Part shown: in pieces, positions 11,666-22,275 of the stretch
Numbering within the stretch: position 1 is the first letter of the stretch
Layout of the letters: each line of letters opens with the position of its first letter
NCBI GenBank assembly: GCA_022747635.1
Contig: JAKTNV010000008.1
Location: 196,501-260,500 of the forward strand
Direction of reading: 5' to 3'
Origin: Hetaerina americana
Lineage: Eukaryota; Arthropoda; Insecta; Odonata; Calopterygidae
DNA length: 64,000 bases
Made by a program: the position numbers and the translations under genes
Notes under the pieces: generated by a model
The model's input: the letters and a program-made list of their open reading frames with translations, nothing else
The model's database searches: none
What the model was told of the DNA's origin: nothing

Positions 11666-13179
11666 ATGTTTTATCGATCATGGACAATGAACGTCTGAAC
11701 TGAATTGCATCTCCGTCTTTCCTCATGGACTAATTAAAATGTTGCATTTTTTTATCCTAGGGCGAGTGGTATAGTATGTTCTCTCCTCATCTCTCGCGCC
11801 AATCGTGGGTCAATCCGCCATGCGTACACATCGGACACATCGTCCGTTAGGCAACTGCGCGCATTAGTTTTCAGTTGGAAAATTTACAAGATTTGATCGT
11901 CAAATTAAATACCTAAATAAATTTCCCAACAGAGTATCGATAACCACGCCAGATTAGATACGATGAGTATGAAATGAAACGCCCCATGATTGGTGTTCGG
12001 GATGTGGCGAGACGCGTCGCCCCGGCCTCGATTCGGAGGGGGGGGGGTGTCGAGAACGTCGGCGCCTCCGGGGTGCGCCTCTAAGGAGCGAACCAAGGGT
12101 GAAGGGAGGCTCCAAGTGTGACTCGTCGTGAGGCCGTATTGATCCCTCCGGGTGATGTTTGAGATTCTTTAAGGTCCATGCGTGATGAGGATGCTGTGGT
12201 CTCCGCAGTGAAGAGGCGGATTTTTTTATGAGGGGGTTTTCAGTTCATCCAAGAAATAGTTGCTGGTTTGACACGTATGCCCTGAAAACCCCGGGAGAAC
12301 TAATCGGAGAGTTTTCCATTCGCCACTGGTATACTTCAACTGGAAATCTTCAAATGATATTTCAATATTTTGCGGATTTTGCTCCACGGATTTCCCCAGT
12401 GATCTCTGTACGTGTGTGCATCTCGAAGGAACTTGGACAAATATTGGACATATTGTACTTATGATGTGATCTATCTACACTACCCCCGAAGGTACGGGGA
12501 GTAACTTCTTACGGCATCATGACTCGTTTGTCTTACAATATCATGGGTTTCCGAGGATTTTTTAGCGGCAGCCATCCTACTCCCATCTCTCTCTCTCTCT
12601 CCTCTCATCCTTCAATCTCTAATTCCTCCAGTTCTGCCCTCGATTGCTCTCTGCTCTGGAGCACACGTCCGCCCACTCGCTATGTGGCCAATCAATTTCC
12701 CATCTCCCTCATGTTGGCCTCCCATTGGCATTGGTTCCTCTCTTCGCCCACTCTCCCAAGTTCTTTGCCCACTCTACGATATTCCCATCTTTCTTTGGTG
12801 CAACCCCGCTCACATCGCCTCCAATCTCTTCTCTTCTCTGCTGCCCATCTTGCTTACACGTCAAGTGAAAATAACGAGTTATTTTAATGGAAAATATTAA
12901 TTTATACTATAAAAATGTGGTAGATGGGAAAATTCTGGGAAGTTGAGGTTGAGGGAGGAAGAGAGTAGGCATTTTGGACGGAATAAATGAAGGTTGGAGA
13001 TATTCTGAGCTAAAAAAATGGTTTACGGTTATGAGAAATCTGGAATCTAAGGAGATTTGCTGTTATGTAATGCAGGGATTAGAAGTGTAACCTTGTTGCA
13101 CTTCTCATCCCTGCCTAACATGTTAGGTTTATTTATATTATTATTATTTCATCTTGTTATTTTGCAATGGTAAAATATA
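11666..13179. other. Unassigned DNA
   Basis: Nothing recognised as a gene. A G run lies at 12,037-12,047 and a (CT)n tract at 12,585-12,602. Frames at 12,519-12,900 are pyrimidine-rich and compositional. Confidence 0.35.
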
Positions 13180-14335
13180 CTGAAAGATATGTTACGCAAA
13201 AACAAAAAAAAATGTATGCATAAATTTTGAGAAATGGGTATAGGAAAATTACCACTCGAAATAACTTGAAGGAAAATATTTATGTAGTTCATGAAAGCAT
13301 TGTTGATTGAAAAAGATTTAAACTTAAATGTAAACATGTGATATGAGTCGGTCATATTTTAAGCGTGCTAGCAAATGATTATAAATTACAATGGCAGCAT
13401 AGAGGGGTCCTTTTTGAAACAAATAAGTGGAATGCTGTGTTACATGAACCTTATTTCTTTGTCTTGTGGCATAAAAATGGATACTCTCATTTTTTAAATA
13501 GACACTCGTTTTCTCGAAAATGACATGTGTATACAACACATGTCACAGGTAAGATTTCAAGATTAATGAAATGAGGTCTACACGGTTCTCTTTTTGGAAT
13601 TTCGTCCATATATCTAACAACTCGTTTTTGCATGATGAATACTTGGTCAGCACCTGTAGGAGAGTCCCAGAAGATAATTCTATATCACAATACAGATTGG
13701 AAATTATCAAAGTAGGCTGTTTTTAAAACTGCTTGATCTACAATGTTTGATAGGTTTATTAGGGCATAGGGAATTCTGGAAAGTTAACTGCATCAGGGCC
13801 TAACGTGTTCATTGCAGTTTAAGCTTTCATCAATTATTAAAAATTAAAAGGCTGGTGCAGTCAACTTTCTTCAGAAGATTATCTTAGATGTAAAGATCAA
13901 CTTCAGGGGTTTCATTTTTGTAAGCTCATTTTTTGTGAATCGGTCTCCTAAGAGTGCTAGGGAATTATTGATATTAGGCTCAAGCAATGAGCTGTTCTTG
14001 TAACTTTATATTAAACTCGTGCAGTCTGCATAAAAAATTATTTCATTACTCTTTGCATAGGTTGTTAAATCATTCATTCTGGGGCCAAGTGGGAGCCAGA
14101 GCATTCACGGTGTGGGACCTAGTATACTTCCTTGCGGCACACCGAAGTTAATTGTACTTGTATTGGATCAGTGATTGCTTCATATATTGATGGAGTAGGA
14201 ACCTACAACTTCCACTACCTACTTTCTGTGTTCGAGGTAGGATTTAAACCATTTTTTTGTCATTCCCATAATTCCACGATGTTATAATTTTTCCATCGAC
14301 AAAGGGTGGTCTAAACAATCAAAGGCTTGAGAGAG
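13180..14335 (-). mobile_element. CR1/L2-type LINE fragment, heavily decayed
   Basis: On the minus strand, translated with frame changes, successive blocks resemble a CR1/L2-class reverse transcriptase: an AFD-like stretch at about 14,300, a PQGS-like region with CRKEVY in place of the usual motif near 14,130, and the C-terminal segment with QKRVVRYMD then FVSKRTPLCCH at 13,400-13,650. A related copy is at 60.4-61.6 kb. No intact frame remains. Confidence 0.6.
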
Positions 14336-15189
14336 AGAGATCATTAAAGATTCCCGCAGTGAATTTATTATTATCATAGCCGATTACAATTTTATTGATG
14401 AACCAAGCTGAAGTAGATCTGGTATACGTTCGTGTTAGTGTCGGGACCCATGGAAAACTACTGCAAGTGAAGGTAGTAGTAGAGGTCTGCAGGAATAAGT
14501 CTGCATAAATTGCCGATGGATGACTGAAATTTGCCAAACATTTCGTTGGAATGTTGTATAAGTGCCCAGCACCGAAACCGCAACCAAATCAATAAAAATA
14601 AAACATTAAGCTCTGGGCGCAGACTCGGCGCCGTTTTTTGCAGTTCTTATGCGAATGTTATCATTTACGCGGAGTAAATTCGCTCGGGGTTTGCAATCAA
14701 GTAACTTTCACTCGCATTGGGAGGGGACACGCTGCCAATCATTCCGAGAGATGGAAACGTCTTCTCATCCAAGCGCATTCAAACCAACGATTGCATTCTG
14801 GAAATGTTTACAAGCGACTGACAATGAGTGGCAACAGCGGGGCGAGCGATTTTCCGAAGAATCAAAGGGAAAACGCAACGCCTTGCTGACTGAGAGAGTT
14901 GCAAGCCACGATACATTCGTTATCTCTCCCAAGCGACCGCTTCAGTGACGATAAGAAATTAAACACCCTTTGAGGTCTCCGATCGGTGGGACTCTCACCT
15001 TCGCTCTCCCTCAGCCTCAGGGGGGAGGAATGCTGGCGCGACCCGATCTCACATCATTCCGTATCGCGCGACGATTTACGTGGGAACGAGAACTCAGGCG
15101 CCATCTCAACCCCCGCCCCCAATCCCGCCAGGATAGCGAAGCTAAGAGGGGACTGAAAAGCATGACGCTGACCTCGCCGAGGTGAAATA
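14336..15189. other. Unassigned DNA
   Basis: No exon recognised. At 14,575-14,610 a small hairpin (GTGC/GCAC) is followed by CGAAACC and an AATAAAAATAAA tract, which recalls the repeat ends discussed under the hammerhead motifs but lacks the core. Confidence 0.3.
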
Positions 15190-15614
15190 CGAGGCCTGCC
15201 CAATAAAAACGCGAACTGGTGCAATCTGGCGGCCATGACGCGGACTATAGCCCCACCTGCTAGCGGCGCTAGTTGCCTTTTAACCCAATGAGCCGTCTGT
15301 GCTTGGCGGATCGTCGAGCTGTGCGTATGTTAACAGTTATGTTGGCTTCTATTGTCCTTGTTTTTACTGTTTGTTGAAAATGGAAATTGACGAAATCACA
15401 GAGCAACGAATCAACATCAATTTTTTTGGTGAATTGCGGTAAAACTTATCAATAAATTACTTAAATTCTGAAAGCTGTTTACGGTGATAATGCTCTGAAG
15501 AAAACATCCGTTTTCAAGTGGATTAAGCGATTTAAAGATGGCCGACAAGACGCCACGGATGATGCAGGGCCGGGACGACCTTCAACCACCTGTGTTGACG
15601 ACAACATTGATCGT

Positions 15615-15944
15615 GTGCGGTCCCTTGTCCTTACCGATCGTCGAAAAACTGTCCGAATGATATCTGATGAACTGAATTTAGGAAAATCAACATTGCACAC
15701 TATTTTAAACGAACGTGATGGATGGATCCTTCACCATGACAATGCAACTTCATATACAGCATTGATTGTTCGCCAGTTTTTGGCAAAGAATTCAATCACC
15801 ATCCTTGATCAGCCTCATTATTCGCCAGATCTCGCCCCCTGCCACTTTTTCCTATTCCCAAAATGCAAAAATGTGATGAGGGGACATCACTGGGAAGACA
15901 AATTCCAAAGAATCTGCGGGAGATGCCGCAACATTAACTTTTAA
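15615..15944 (+). pseudogene. Mariner transposase pseudogene, catalytic core deleted
   Basis: The open stretch reads MRSLVLTDRRKTVRM, then HTILNERDGWILHHDNA, then YSPDLAPCHFFLF. The first catalytic Asp (the ITGDETW block) is absent, and the third (normally PCDFF) is His here (PCHFF). The frame ends inside the SINE-like insertion. It is not functional. Confidence 0.85.
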
Positions 15945-16026
15945 CAGAGTCATCCGCTAATATGCATTTCAATGCAACAGTTTCAGAGTGTAAAAATCAT
16001 TCGCCTTGACCGGGATCCCGGGCACC
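15898..16026 (+). repeat. SINE-like repeat inserted in a mariner
   Basis: It begins AAATTCC and contains CGGGAGATGCCGC, CATCCGCTAATATGC and CAGAGTGTAAAAATCATTCG, then CCTTGACC. The same order occurs at 51,081-51,230 (plus), 51,250-51,397 (minus) and partly at 50,300-50,380. The mariner sequence resumes at ATAAAGCAAG. The insertion dates the SINE-like family as younger than this mariner copy. Confidence 0.75.
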
Positions 16027-16299
16027 ATAAAGCAAGAAACGACGAGGATACTAAAAAGCCTAACCGGCCGAGGATTTCCAAGGGTGCTTTAAACAGTGGG
16101 AAACGAAATGGATTAAGTGCACAGCAACAACTAATGGAGAGTACTTTGAAAAGGGGACAAAACCGATGTGGACTAAATTTTGCAAAATACATTTCTAAAA
16201 TTAGCGAAATAAACGCCGGCGGCGCGTGAGCCGGGAACGACGCAGAGAATCCAAACGTGCCCCGGTTGGATTCCGAATGAAGGGGCATGCACCCCTACT

Positions 16300-16391
16300 C
16301 CACCTAGTAGTAACAATTACTCACGGTGTACCTCCGGTGTACCCCGGGTACCACAGTCTTCCACCTAGTAGTAACAATTACTCACGGTGTA
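16300..16391. repeat. Direct duplication, 31-bp unit spaced 61 bp
   Basis: CCACCTAGTAGTAACAATTA and the following TCACGGTGTA occur at 16,300-16,330 and again at 16,361-16,391, with a third partial ACAATTACTCAC directly after. The block ends where a LINE RT fragment begins. Confidence 0.9.
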
Positions 16392-16399
16392 ACAATTAC

Positions 16400-17140
16400 T
16401 CACAATCTGTCCTGGGGAAAGCACATACGGGCAATATGCGGTCGTGCTAATAAAAAATTGGGATTTGTAAAAAGAGTGCTGGGTAAATGTGACGAAAAAG
16501 TGAAGGAACGATGTTTTCTTGCCCTAGTCAGGCCCCACCTAGAGTATGCTGCCAGTATATATCTCTTCAGATCCTCAAGAGATAAATTTAATTTCGGAGT
16601 TGGAATGAGTTCAGCGGAGGGGGGCTAGATTTGTCAAAAATTGTTATGACCGCAGTGAAAGTAGCATAACTACATCGCTAGAAAATTTAGGCTGGGATTC
16701 CCTTACACAGCGGCGTTTACAATATCGATTAAACTTATTAAAACATTTGAAGATGGGTCCTTTTCCGATGGCATCAAGAACATAATACGAACCCCAACGT
16801 ATTACGGGCGGATGGATCACGAATGTAAGATTAGAGAGATAGACTGCAAGACTGACGGGTTTAAATGGTCATTTTTACCAAGAACAATAAGAGACCAGAA
16901 TGCTTGTAATCGAAATCCCCCAGGAGTCGGCTCGACATAATAAGTATTAACCTACAGGGTAACGACTGCGCATGGTTATACGATTATATTTATACATTTT
17001 TTTGCAGGTTCCCCTCACCTTTCCCCATCCATTTGAAAAACCCTAACCCCCTCATCCCTTACCCTTTCCTCCTGGTGCTGCACCCCCTGCCACACCCCCT
17101 GCCTTTTTGGTGGCTTGCAGGGTATTGATGTAGATGTAGT
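16400..17140 (+). mobile_element. LINE family B-like truncated copy
   Basis: It opens with the RT C-terminal block (LSWGKHIR, then CGRANKKLGFVKRVLGK, then VKERCFLALVRPHLEYAA) close to the family B copy at 26.3-26.5 kb. A broken WDP-type region, the FLPRTIRDQN-type end of the protein at about 16,875-16,905, and a 3' UTR follow. It ends with a CCCTGC...GCAGGG stem-loop and an ATGTAGATGTAG tail at about 17,140. The stem-2 bases here are CACC/GGTG, between families A and B. Confidence 0.8.
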
Positions 17141-17689
17141 AACTCAATCTCCACCGACAATTAACAATAAAATGATAAAGCATTGGTGTTTAATTATTCG
17201 GCGATGCCCGATGGCGGACTTCTCCGCGAGTGAATGCCATTTATAGGTCCTCATAAACAGTAAATAGTCCTTTAAGCCCTGTACTACGATATATGTATCT
17301 GTGTTAAAACATATCATGCGTCTGATAATTCTTGATAATATCGAACAAAAGACGCACTGTATACGTGGTATCAACTTTAGTTCATGTTATAGATAAACAT
17401 GTTTGCTTGAATGTTCTGAAGTGATGCTGTAAAGGCAATTAAAACGAGTATTTGACATAGTGGTAATTTATAAGACCATTTCCTATCTCAGATAAGTACT
17501 TTCATTCAAGCCGATCCGCTTAAGATAAGTAGGTTTGTGAACGGCCTCTAACGACTAATATCTTCCACATATCGCGGGAACTTACTCTTGTTTTACCCTG
17601 GATTAGATCCTACTGCACTTCTACCAAGTTCAGTTCAGCTCCTCATTCCTTTCGTTGAACTCATTGTATCAACTTGTCCCTTCATCAAC
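17141..17689. other. Unassigned AT-rich DNA
   Basis: No recognisable exon or repeat. It separates the LINE fragment ending at 17,140 from the family A LINE that starts near 17,690. Confidence 0.3.
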
Positions 17690-17879
17690 TAGGGGCTAAA
17701 GTATTTTTGATTTGTTAGCAACGAACATACCTGAAAAAGATTTAACTATATAAAATATTGATGGAATTAGTGACCACAGGGCAGTAAATGCTAAGTTTTC
17801 CCTATATGGGGTCCGAAATAAGAAGCCTAAAAGAAAAATTTACCAGTTTATATAGGGGGACAATATTGGCCAAAAAAAT

Positions 17880-19017
17880 GTGTTAAGGAGCCAATTTGAC
17901 AATTTCAAGGAAGATATTAATCACCGAAATATTGAGGAGACGTTAAATCACTTCCTTGACATGACGCGCTCAGCAGTGATTAGGTTCAATCCAAGTACAT
18001 TTATAGAAGATAACGCCGAACCTAGACGGTGCATTGCGGATTTTAGCAAATCAGTAAAACTTCAAGGGCTATGGCATGCCTATATGAAAAATATTGTGAA
18101 TGATAACTCCAGCAACGAAAGGAATTCCATAACTTATGATTGATATCTAGGGCGAATGCCAAAAATGAATTTCGGAAAGCGTTAAGCGAATTCAAAGGAA
18201 AAGTTTAGTGAAAAATTTCGAAGAGAATTCGAAAGCATTTTAGTCAGACGTCAGAGAGTTTCAGGGAAATAAGTTAACCATTAATTCATTCAAAAATGAT
18301 AAAGGCAAAAGAGTAATCCGCAGTTTGGAAAAGCTTAAAACTTATTAAATTGCTTCGTTCAAAGCGTCTTCATCCATGTCACACCGAATATCTCTGATGG
18401 CTTACCAAATCGTGTCAGGCAACCGATGACCAAAATAAAAATCTCTTGTAATGGAATAGAATGTTTGCGGAAACATGTCAGCCCTAAAAAATCCTCCGAT
18501 TCCGATCAAATACCAAATCTTATATTTAAGGATCTAGCTTCGGAAATTGCGCCGTATCTAGAAATCATATTTCAGAAATGGCTAGCATATCACAAGGTTC
18601 CCATGGATTGGAAAACGGCTAACGTAAAACCCTTACGAATACTATACATGTATTTAAAAACTGGAGACAAGGCGGAACCGAGAAATCACAGAACTATTTC
18701 CATCACATCCATACCGTGCAAAATCATGAATCATAGTTCGATAAACATAGTTCGGGGGAAACCTAGATAATCGGGAGTGATTGATGAAAAACCAGAACAG
18801 TTTCCGAAAGGGTAAATCCTGCGAGACCAAACTCGCGCTTTTTTTCATCATATACTTAGTTCGGGAGAGAGCAATGCTCCAGTGGACGCGGTTTTTCGAG
18901 ATTTCAAAAAGGATTTCGACAAAGCACCTTATAGCAAACACAAATCTGGAAGCATGCGGCATAGATGAAAGTATCCTGGGCTGGATTAAAGTTATTTTGA
19001 ATGGTCTGGTGCAATGA
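17880..19017 (+). pseudogene. LINE reverse transcriptase pseudogene (family A)
   Basis: Three open stretches in changing frames: 17,880-18,143 (linker after the endonuclease), 18,426-18,770 (SPKKSSDSDQIPN, then APYLEIIFQKWL, then VPMDWKTANVKP: RT 0-1 region) and 18,781-19,017 (NSFRKGKSCETKLALF: RT 2 region). The palm motif corresponding to YADD is not intact. Frameshifts and stops show long inactivity. Confidence 0.8.
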
Positions 19018-19524
19018 GTAGTCATGCTGTTAGCTCAAATGCAGTAGACGTTACTTCAGGTTTCCCAAGGACGTGCTGTCGGAGCTCTTTTATTTCTAAT
19101 TTATGTTAATGACTTTGACTCCGGAGTCAATATTAAGATACATTTATTTGAGTGGTTTACTGTGATATCCGTAATACTGAGGATAAAGCAGCTTTAGCAG
19201 ATGACCTAAATACAATATGACGCTTGTTTGGCTCTTGGCAATTACAGTTAAACTTAAAAAAGCGTGTAATGATAATTTTTTGGAAAAAGAGCAATTCCCA
19301 CCCGAACGCCTACTGCATTGGGAACACCGAAATGGAATGTGTAGACTCGATTAAATAACTAGGCCCTATCCTCACTCACGATCTCTCCTGGGTGAAAAAC
19401 ATACGGGGAATATATGGATAAGCTAACAAAAAATTAGGATTTATTAGAAGGGTACTTGGTAAATTTGATGAAAAGGTCAAAGAGAGAAATACTATCTGTC
19501 GCTTGTCAGGCCTCTTTTAGAATA

Positions 19525-20854
19525 CTCCTTGATCAAAAAGTTCCCGGAATAACCACCGTGTGGCGCTCCCATCGTTCCGATTTGAGTTCTGTTTTTTTTG
19601 TTAAATTGGTACATCTGTTGTTGATATTCCCTTTAAATCTTAGTGTCATAACTTGACATTTGCAAAAGTTACGGTCGGTTTTCGGTATGTCCATTAGTGC
19701 TTCCTGCGATTTTTCCATTACTTCCTCTCGGCTGCTAAAACGCGTTCCCCGTAATGGTTTTTTAACTCGATTGAACAGAAAGAAGTCACAGGGAGCCAAA
19801 TCAGGTGAATTCGGTGGCTGTTGGATGGTATTTGTTGCATTTTTCGTCAAAAAATTACGAATAATGATAGCACTGTGCGACGGTGCGTTATCATGGTGCA
19901 AAATCCACGAGTTTTCTGCCCACATTTCTGGTCTCTTTCGGCGAATTGCTTCACGCAAACGTCTCATAACGCCCAAATAATACTCTTTGTTTACTGTCTG
20001 GCCTTCTGGCAAAAATTCATGATGCACTACACCGTTGTAATCCATGAAAACCGTCAGCATTGCCTTCTTTTTTGACTGAAAACGACGTGGTTTTTTTGGT
20101 CTCGGCTCATTTGGTGAACGCCATTCACTTGCCTGATGTCTGGATTGCGTGTCGTACTCATAAACCCACGTCTCGTCTCCAGTAATGATCCTTTTGATGA
20201 ATGTGGGATCGGATTCAGCCTCGCAAATCATGTCTTTTGCGACGTCAACACGGTCTCTTTTTTGCATGAAATTGAGGTCTTTTGGCACCAACTTTGCTGC
20301 TACACGACGGAAACCCAAATCATTAACCACAATGTCTTGGGCGGATCCATAGGCAATGTTCAAGTCCTCCGCTATTTCTCTGATGGTTAATTTGCGGTTA
20401 TTGACCAACATTTCTTTTACTTTATCAATTTTTTCACCGACTTTCGATGTCGATGGTCTGCCACTGCGTTCATCATCTTCGATTGACTCACGACCACTTC
20501 TGAAGCGCTCGTGCCACTGGTAAACGACCGTTTTTTTTAGAGAATCGTTGCGGAAACACTTTTCCAACATTTCCAACGTCCGTGCGCCACTAAATCCGTT
20601 TTTTACGCAAAATTTAATACAAGTTCGTTGTTGCAAATTTAAATCCATTTCTGAAATTGTAAAAAATCGCCAACACACACAGAGATAGATGTACTCTTGG
20701 CTACGTAACTTTTGCAAATGTCAAGTTATGACACTAAGATTTAAAGGGAATATCAACAACAGATGTACCAATTTAACAAAAAAAAACAGAACTCAAATCG
20801 GAACGATGGGAGCGCCACACGGTGGTTATTCCGGGAACTTTTTGATCAAGGTAG
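19525..20854 (-). mobile_element. Mariner transposon with about 150-bp terminal inverted repeats
   Basis: The element is flanked by TA (19,523-19,524 and 20,855-20,856). The left TIR (19,525-19,673) and right TIR (20,704-20,854) are near-perfect inverted copies, far longer than the roughly 30 bp usual for mariners. The outer ends read about CTCCTTGATCAAAAAGTTCC. One transposase frame fills the interior on the minus strand and runs into the left TIR. Low decay compared with the other mariners here suggests this is the youngest one in the window. Confidence 0.9.
19533..20648 (-). CDS. Mariner transposase (DD34D), C-terminus replaced by TIR sequence
   Basis: About 371 residues from the Met of MDLNLQQRT; the frame stays open 23 codons further upstream, but those fall mostly in the right TIR, so I prefer the internal Met. 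Two N-terminal helix-turn-helix regions (about residues 1-110, with RSGRPSTSKV between them) bind the TIRs. The catalytic Asp residues are visible in ITGDETWVYEYD, HHDNAPSHSA and SPDLAPCDFFLF, with 34 residues between the second and third. After ALMDIPKTDRN the sequence leaves the family consensus (no NGEYFEG-type end) because the frame enters the left TIR and stops there after about 50 unrelated residues. The frame is open throughout, so a protein could be made, but activity with this tail is doubtful. Confidence 0.85.
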   Translation of the reverse strand: MDLNLQQRTCIKFCVKNGFSGARTLEMLEKCFRNDSLKKTVVYQWHERFRSGRESIEDDERSGRPSTSKVGEKIDKVKEMLVNNRKLTIREIAEDLNIAYGSAQDIVVNDLGFRRVAAKLVPKDLNFMQKRDRVDVAKDMICEAESDPTFIKRIITGDETWVYEYDTQSRHQASEWRSPNEPRPKKPRRFQSKKKAMLTVFMDYNGVVHHEFLPEGQTVNKEYYLGVMRRLREAIRRKRPEMWAENSWILHHDNAPSHSAIIIRNFLTKNATNTIQQPPNSPDLAPCDFFLFNRVKKPLRGTRFSSREEVMEKSQEALMDIPKTDRNFCKCQVMTLRFKGNINNRCTNLTKKTELKSERWERHTVVIPGTF

Positions 20855-21024
20855 TATGCTTCTAGTATATGGCTGCGTAGGTTTTCGCGGCGGTGGTTTG
20901 AAGAATTCTGCATTCTCGGGTTTCACCGCGTCGTTGTTTGATTCTGACAACAGTTTTGCCGAAGTTGCATTCGGCGTCTTCAGGTCGAAGATGAGGGACT
21001 CGGAATTTTGCCACCCTTATATAG

Positions 21025-21249
21025 GTGCAAGCAAACATAATAGCAAAGGAGAGTAGATATTACCCACAATTAATTAGAGAAGCAATTGAGATCGCCAAAA
21101 ACCCGGAGAACATTAACAGAGATAAAGGCTACCATCTCCACAACGCGTGGAAGAGAGTTCTCCGGGAACGGACCAATCAGCGAGCAGCCACTAGACGGGA
21201 CCACCTACATAAGGGTGGCGAAATTCCGAGTCCCTCATCTTCGACCTGA
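21025..21249 (+). pseudogene. PLE C-terminal coding remnant
   Basis: The open stretch contains YYPQLIREAIEIAKNPENIN and a downstream LHNAWKRVLRE. This resembles the tail conserved in Penelope-family polyproteins (pattern: R-x-I-R-E-A-[IL]-E-I-x-K-x-P-x-N-x-N-R-x-x-G-Y), recalled from family knowledge. The polymerase and most of the endonuclease are missing upstream. The end of the frame reads into the right inverted repeat. Confidence 0.7.
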
Positions 21250-21283
21250 AGATGCCGAATGCAACTCCGGTGAAACTGTTGTC
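21246..21283 (+). ncRNA. Hammerhead-ribozyme-like core in PLE right pLTR
   Basis: CTGAAGA (21,246-21,252; fits CUGANGA), a stem-II candidate CCG...CGG, GAAAC (21,272-21,276) and GTC (21,281-21,283) occur in canonical order. Stem III would be very short, the form known from PLE hammerheads that act as dimers. The mirrored left arm has TCTTCAG at 20,977-20,983 and GAC at 20,946-20,948 but AAAAC in place of GAAAC. Activity is inferred, not shown. Confidence 0.5.
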
Positions 21284-21506
21284 AGAACCAAACAACGACC
21301 CGGTGAAACCCGTGAATGCAGAATTCTTCATGCTTCTAGTATGTTATGTGATCCTCACGAAGTTGTATTGATTGCCGAATTGGATCGCATGCAGCGTATA
21401 GGAGCTACCAAAATTGTTAGAGGAGCTTGGCTGGGAATCACACTCGGAGAGAAGGTTAAAGTACAGATTAAATCTCTTGCATAAATATGAAGGATATCCA
21501 TTTAGC

Positions 21507-22031
21507 GTCTCAGCGTCTAAAAAATAATTAGTTGTATTTAAATGCATGCTCTTCCACTAACCTTATGTGTTTTGCCATAATAACCCATTCTTTCCGAATG
21601 ACCTCATTCATGTTCTGTTCATCTGTTTTTAAGTTTCCCTTTCAATCCCTCGTCCCTCTCCGCGGGGGCAAATTCCTGCTACCTGCAACGTTGGGTCGCG
21701 TTCCCTGCCTTTTAGAGACTATTTGGGGGTAGAGTGTTTCGTGGTGCATTTTCATGTGGTGTTTCAATTTCTTGCTTGTTGTGTCCTGGCTTCCGTGTTG
21801 TAGGATGGCTTTCGTGCTGCATCATGGGGTGCAGTTTTTTAGTTGTTTTTCGGTATATGAGTTTGCATGAGTATTGGATGAAGGGATTTTTGCATGAGTG
21901 CGTGCGCTGCTGTGGGTGTAATTTTCCGTGTTGTTTTTTTGCATGTGGTATTTTTCCTTTTTACGGTTGGTGACCTAACACCCCCCGCCACACGCCCTTG
22001 CGGCGGCTTGCGGGGTATTATGTAGATGTAG
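21507..22031 (+). mobile_element. LINE family B 3' UTR fragment inserted in LINE family A
   Basis: It is flanked by a 7-bp duplication ATTTAGC (21,500-21,506 and 22,032-22,038). The right end carries the family B terminal stem-loop (CCCCGC paired with GCGGGG) and a TGTAGATGTAGA tail; the body is G/T-rich 3' UTR. Removing it restores the family A 3' region (AGGATATCC joined to CATTAATGTG), which parallels the uninterrupted copy at 47,325-47,360. Confidence 0.85.
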
Positions 22032-22275
22032 ATTTAGCCATTAATGTGAAAAATGTGGAGTGCGCTCCATTGCACTACGGTAGGAGAGATCATGCAAATA
22101 ACATTGAAGAGATTAGTGTAGAGGAGATAGTTTTGAGATCATTTTTCCATCAAACGATACGTGACTTAAATAGCATTTGTCCGTCCGCGTTAGTAGGGAA
22201 AGGTGTTTTGGGTCAAGGGTAGTCTGGTATGTAATCACCCCCTGCCATACTCTGGTTGTGACTCTAAGGATATTA

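Larger units (their letters stand above)
15190..16200 (+). mobile_element. Deleted mariner, interrupted by a SINE-like insertion
   Basis: The 5' end follows a TA (15,188-15,189) and reads CGAGGCCTGCCCAATAAAAA, matching the copies at 25.0 and 49.5 kb. The transposase N-terminal region starts near 15,380 (a MEIDEITEQRINI-like stretch) and then shows the same internal deletion as the copy at 10.2 kb. A 130-bp foreign segment (15,898-16,026) splits the C-terminal region. The 3' terminal repeat is eroded. Confidence 0.8.
20869..21330 (+). mobile_element. Penelope-like element (PLE) fragment with inverted pLTRs
   Basis: It is bounded by a 12-bp target-site duplication TGCTTCTAGTAT (20,857-20,868 and 21,331-21,342). 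The outer parts are inverted repeats of about 135 bp (about 20,897-21,030 and 21,197-21,330). The inner part encodes the characteristic PLE C-terminus after the GIY-YIG domain: REAIEIAKNPENINRDKGY, then LHNAWKRVL. The left side has about 28 extra bases outside the repeat, as PLEs often do. Both arms carry hammerhead-like cores. The RT and endonuclease domains are absent, so the copy is 5'-truncated. Confidence 0.8.
17690..22275 (+). mobile_element. LINE family A, long copy carrying three nested insertions
   Basis: The sense strand is plus. It starts inside the endonuclease (GISDHRAVNAKF near 17,765: the SDH motif of APE-type endonucleases), passes the linker (17,880-18,143) and RT fingers (18,426-18,770, ending in an RNHRTISITSIPCKIM-type block), a decayed palm (18,781-19,200) and the RT C-terminus (19,400-19,523). 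It is then split by a mariner (19,525-20,854), a PLE piece (20,869-21,330) and a family B LINE end (21,507-22,031). The remaining pieces at 20,855-20,868, 21,343-21,506 and 22,039-22,275 restore one continuous LINE order, ending in the family A 3' UTR. Confidence 0.85.

Noticed and set aside
14560..14610. Hammerhead motif beside AATAAAAATAAA
   Set aside because: A GTGC/GCAC stem and CGAAACC are present but neither CUGANGA nor GUC is found at the required places.
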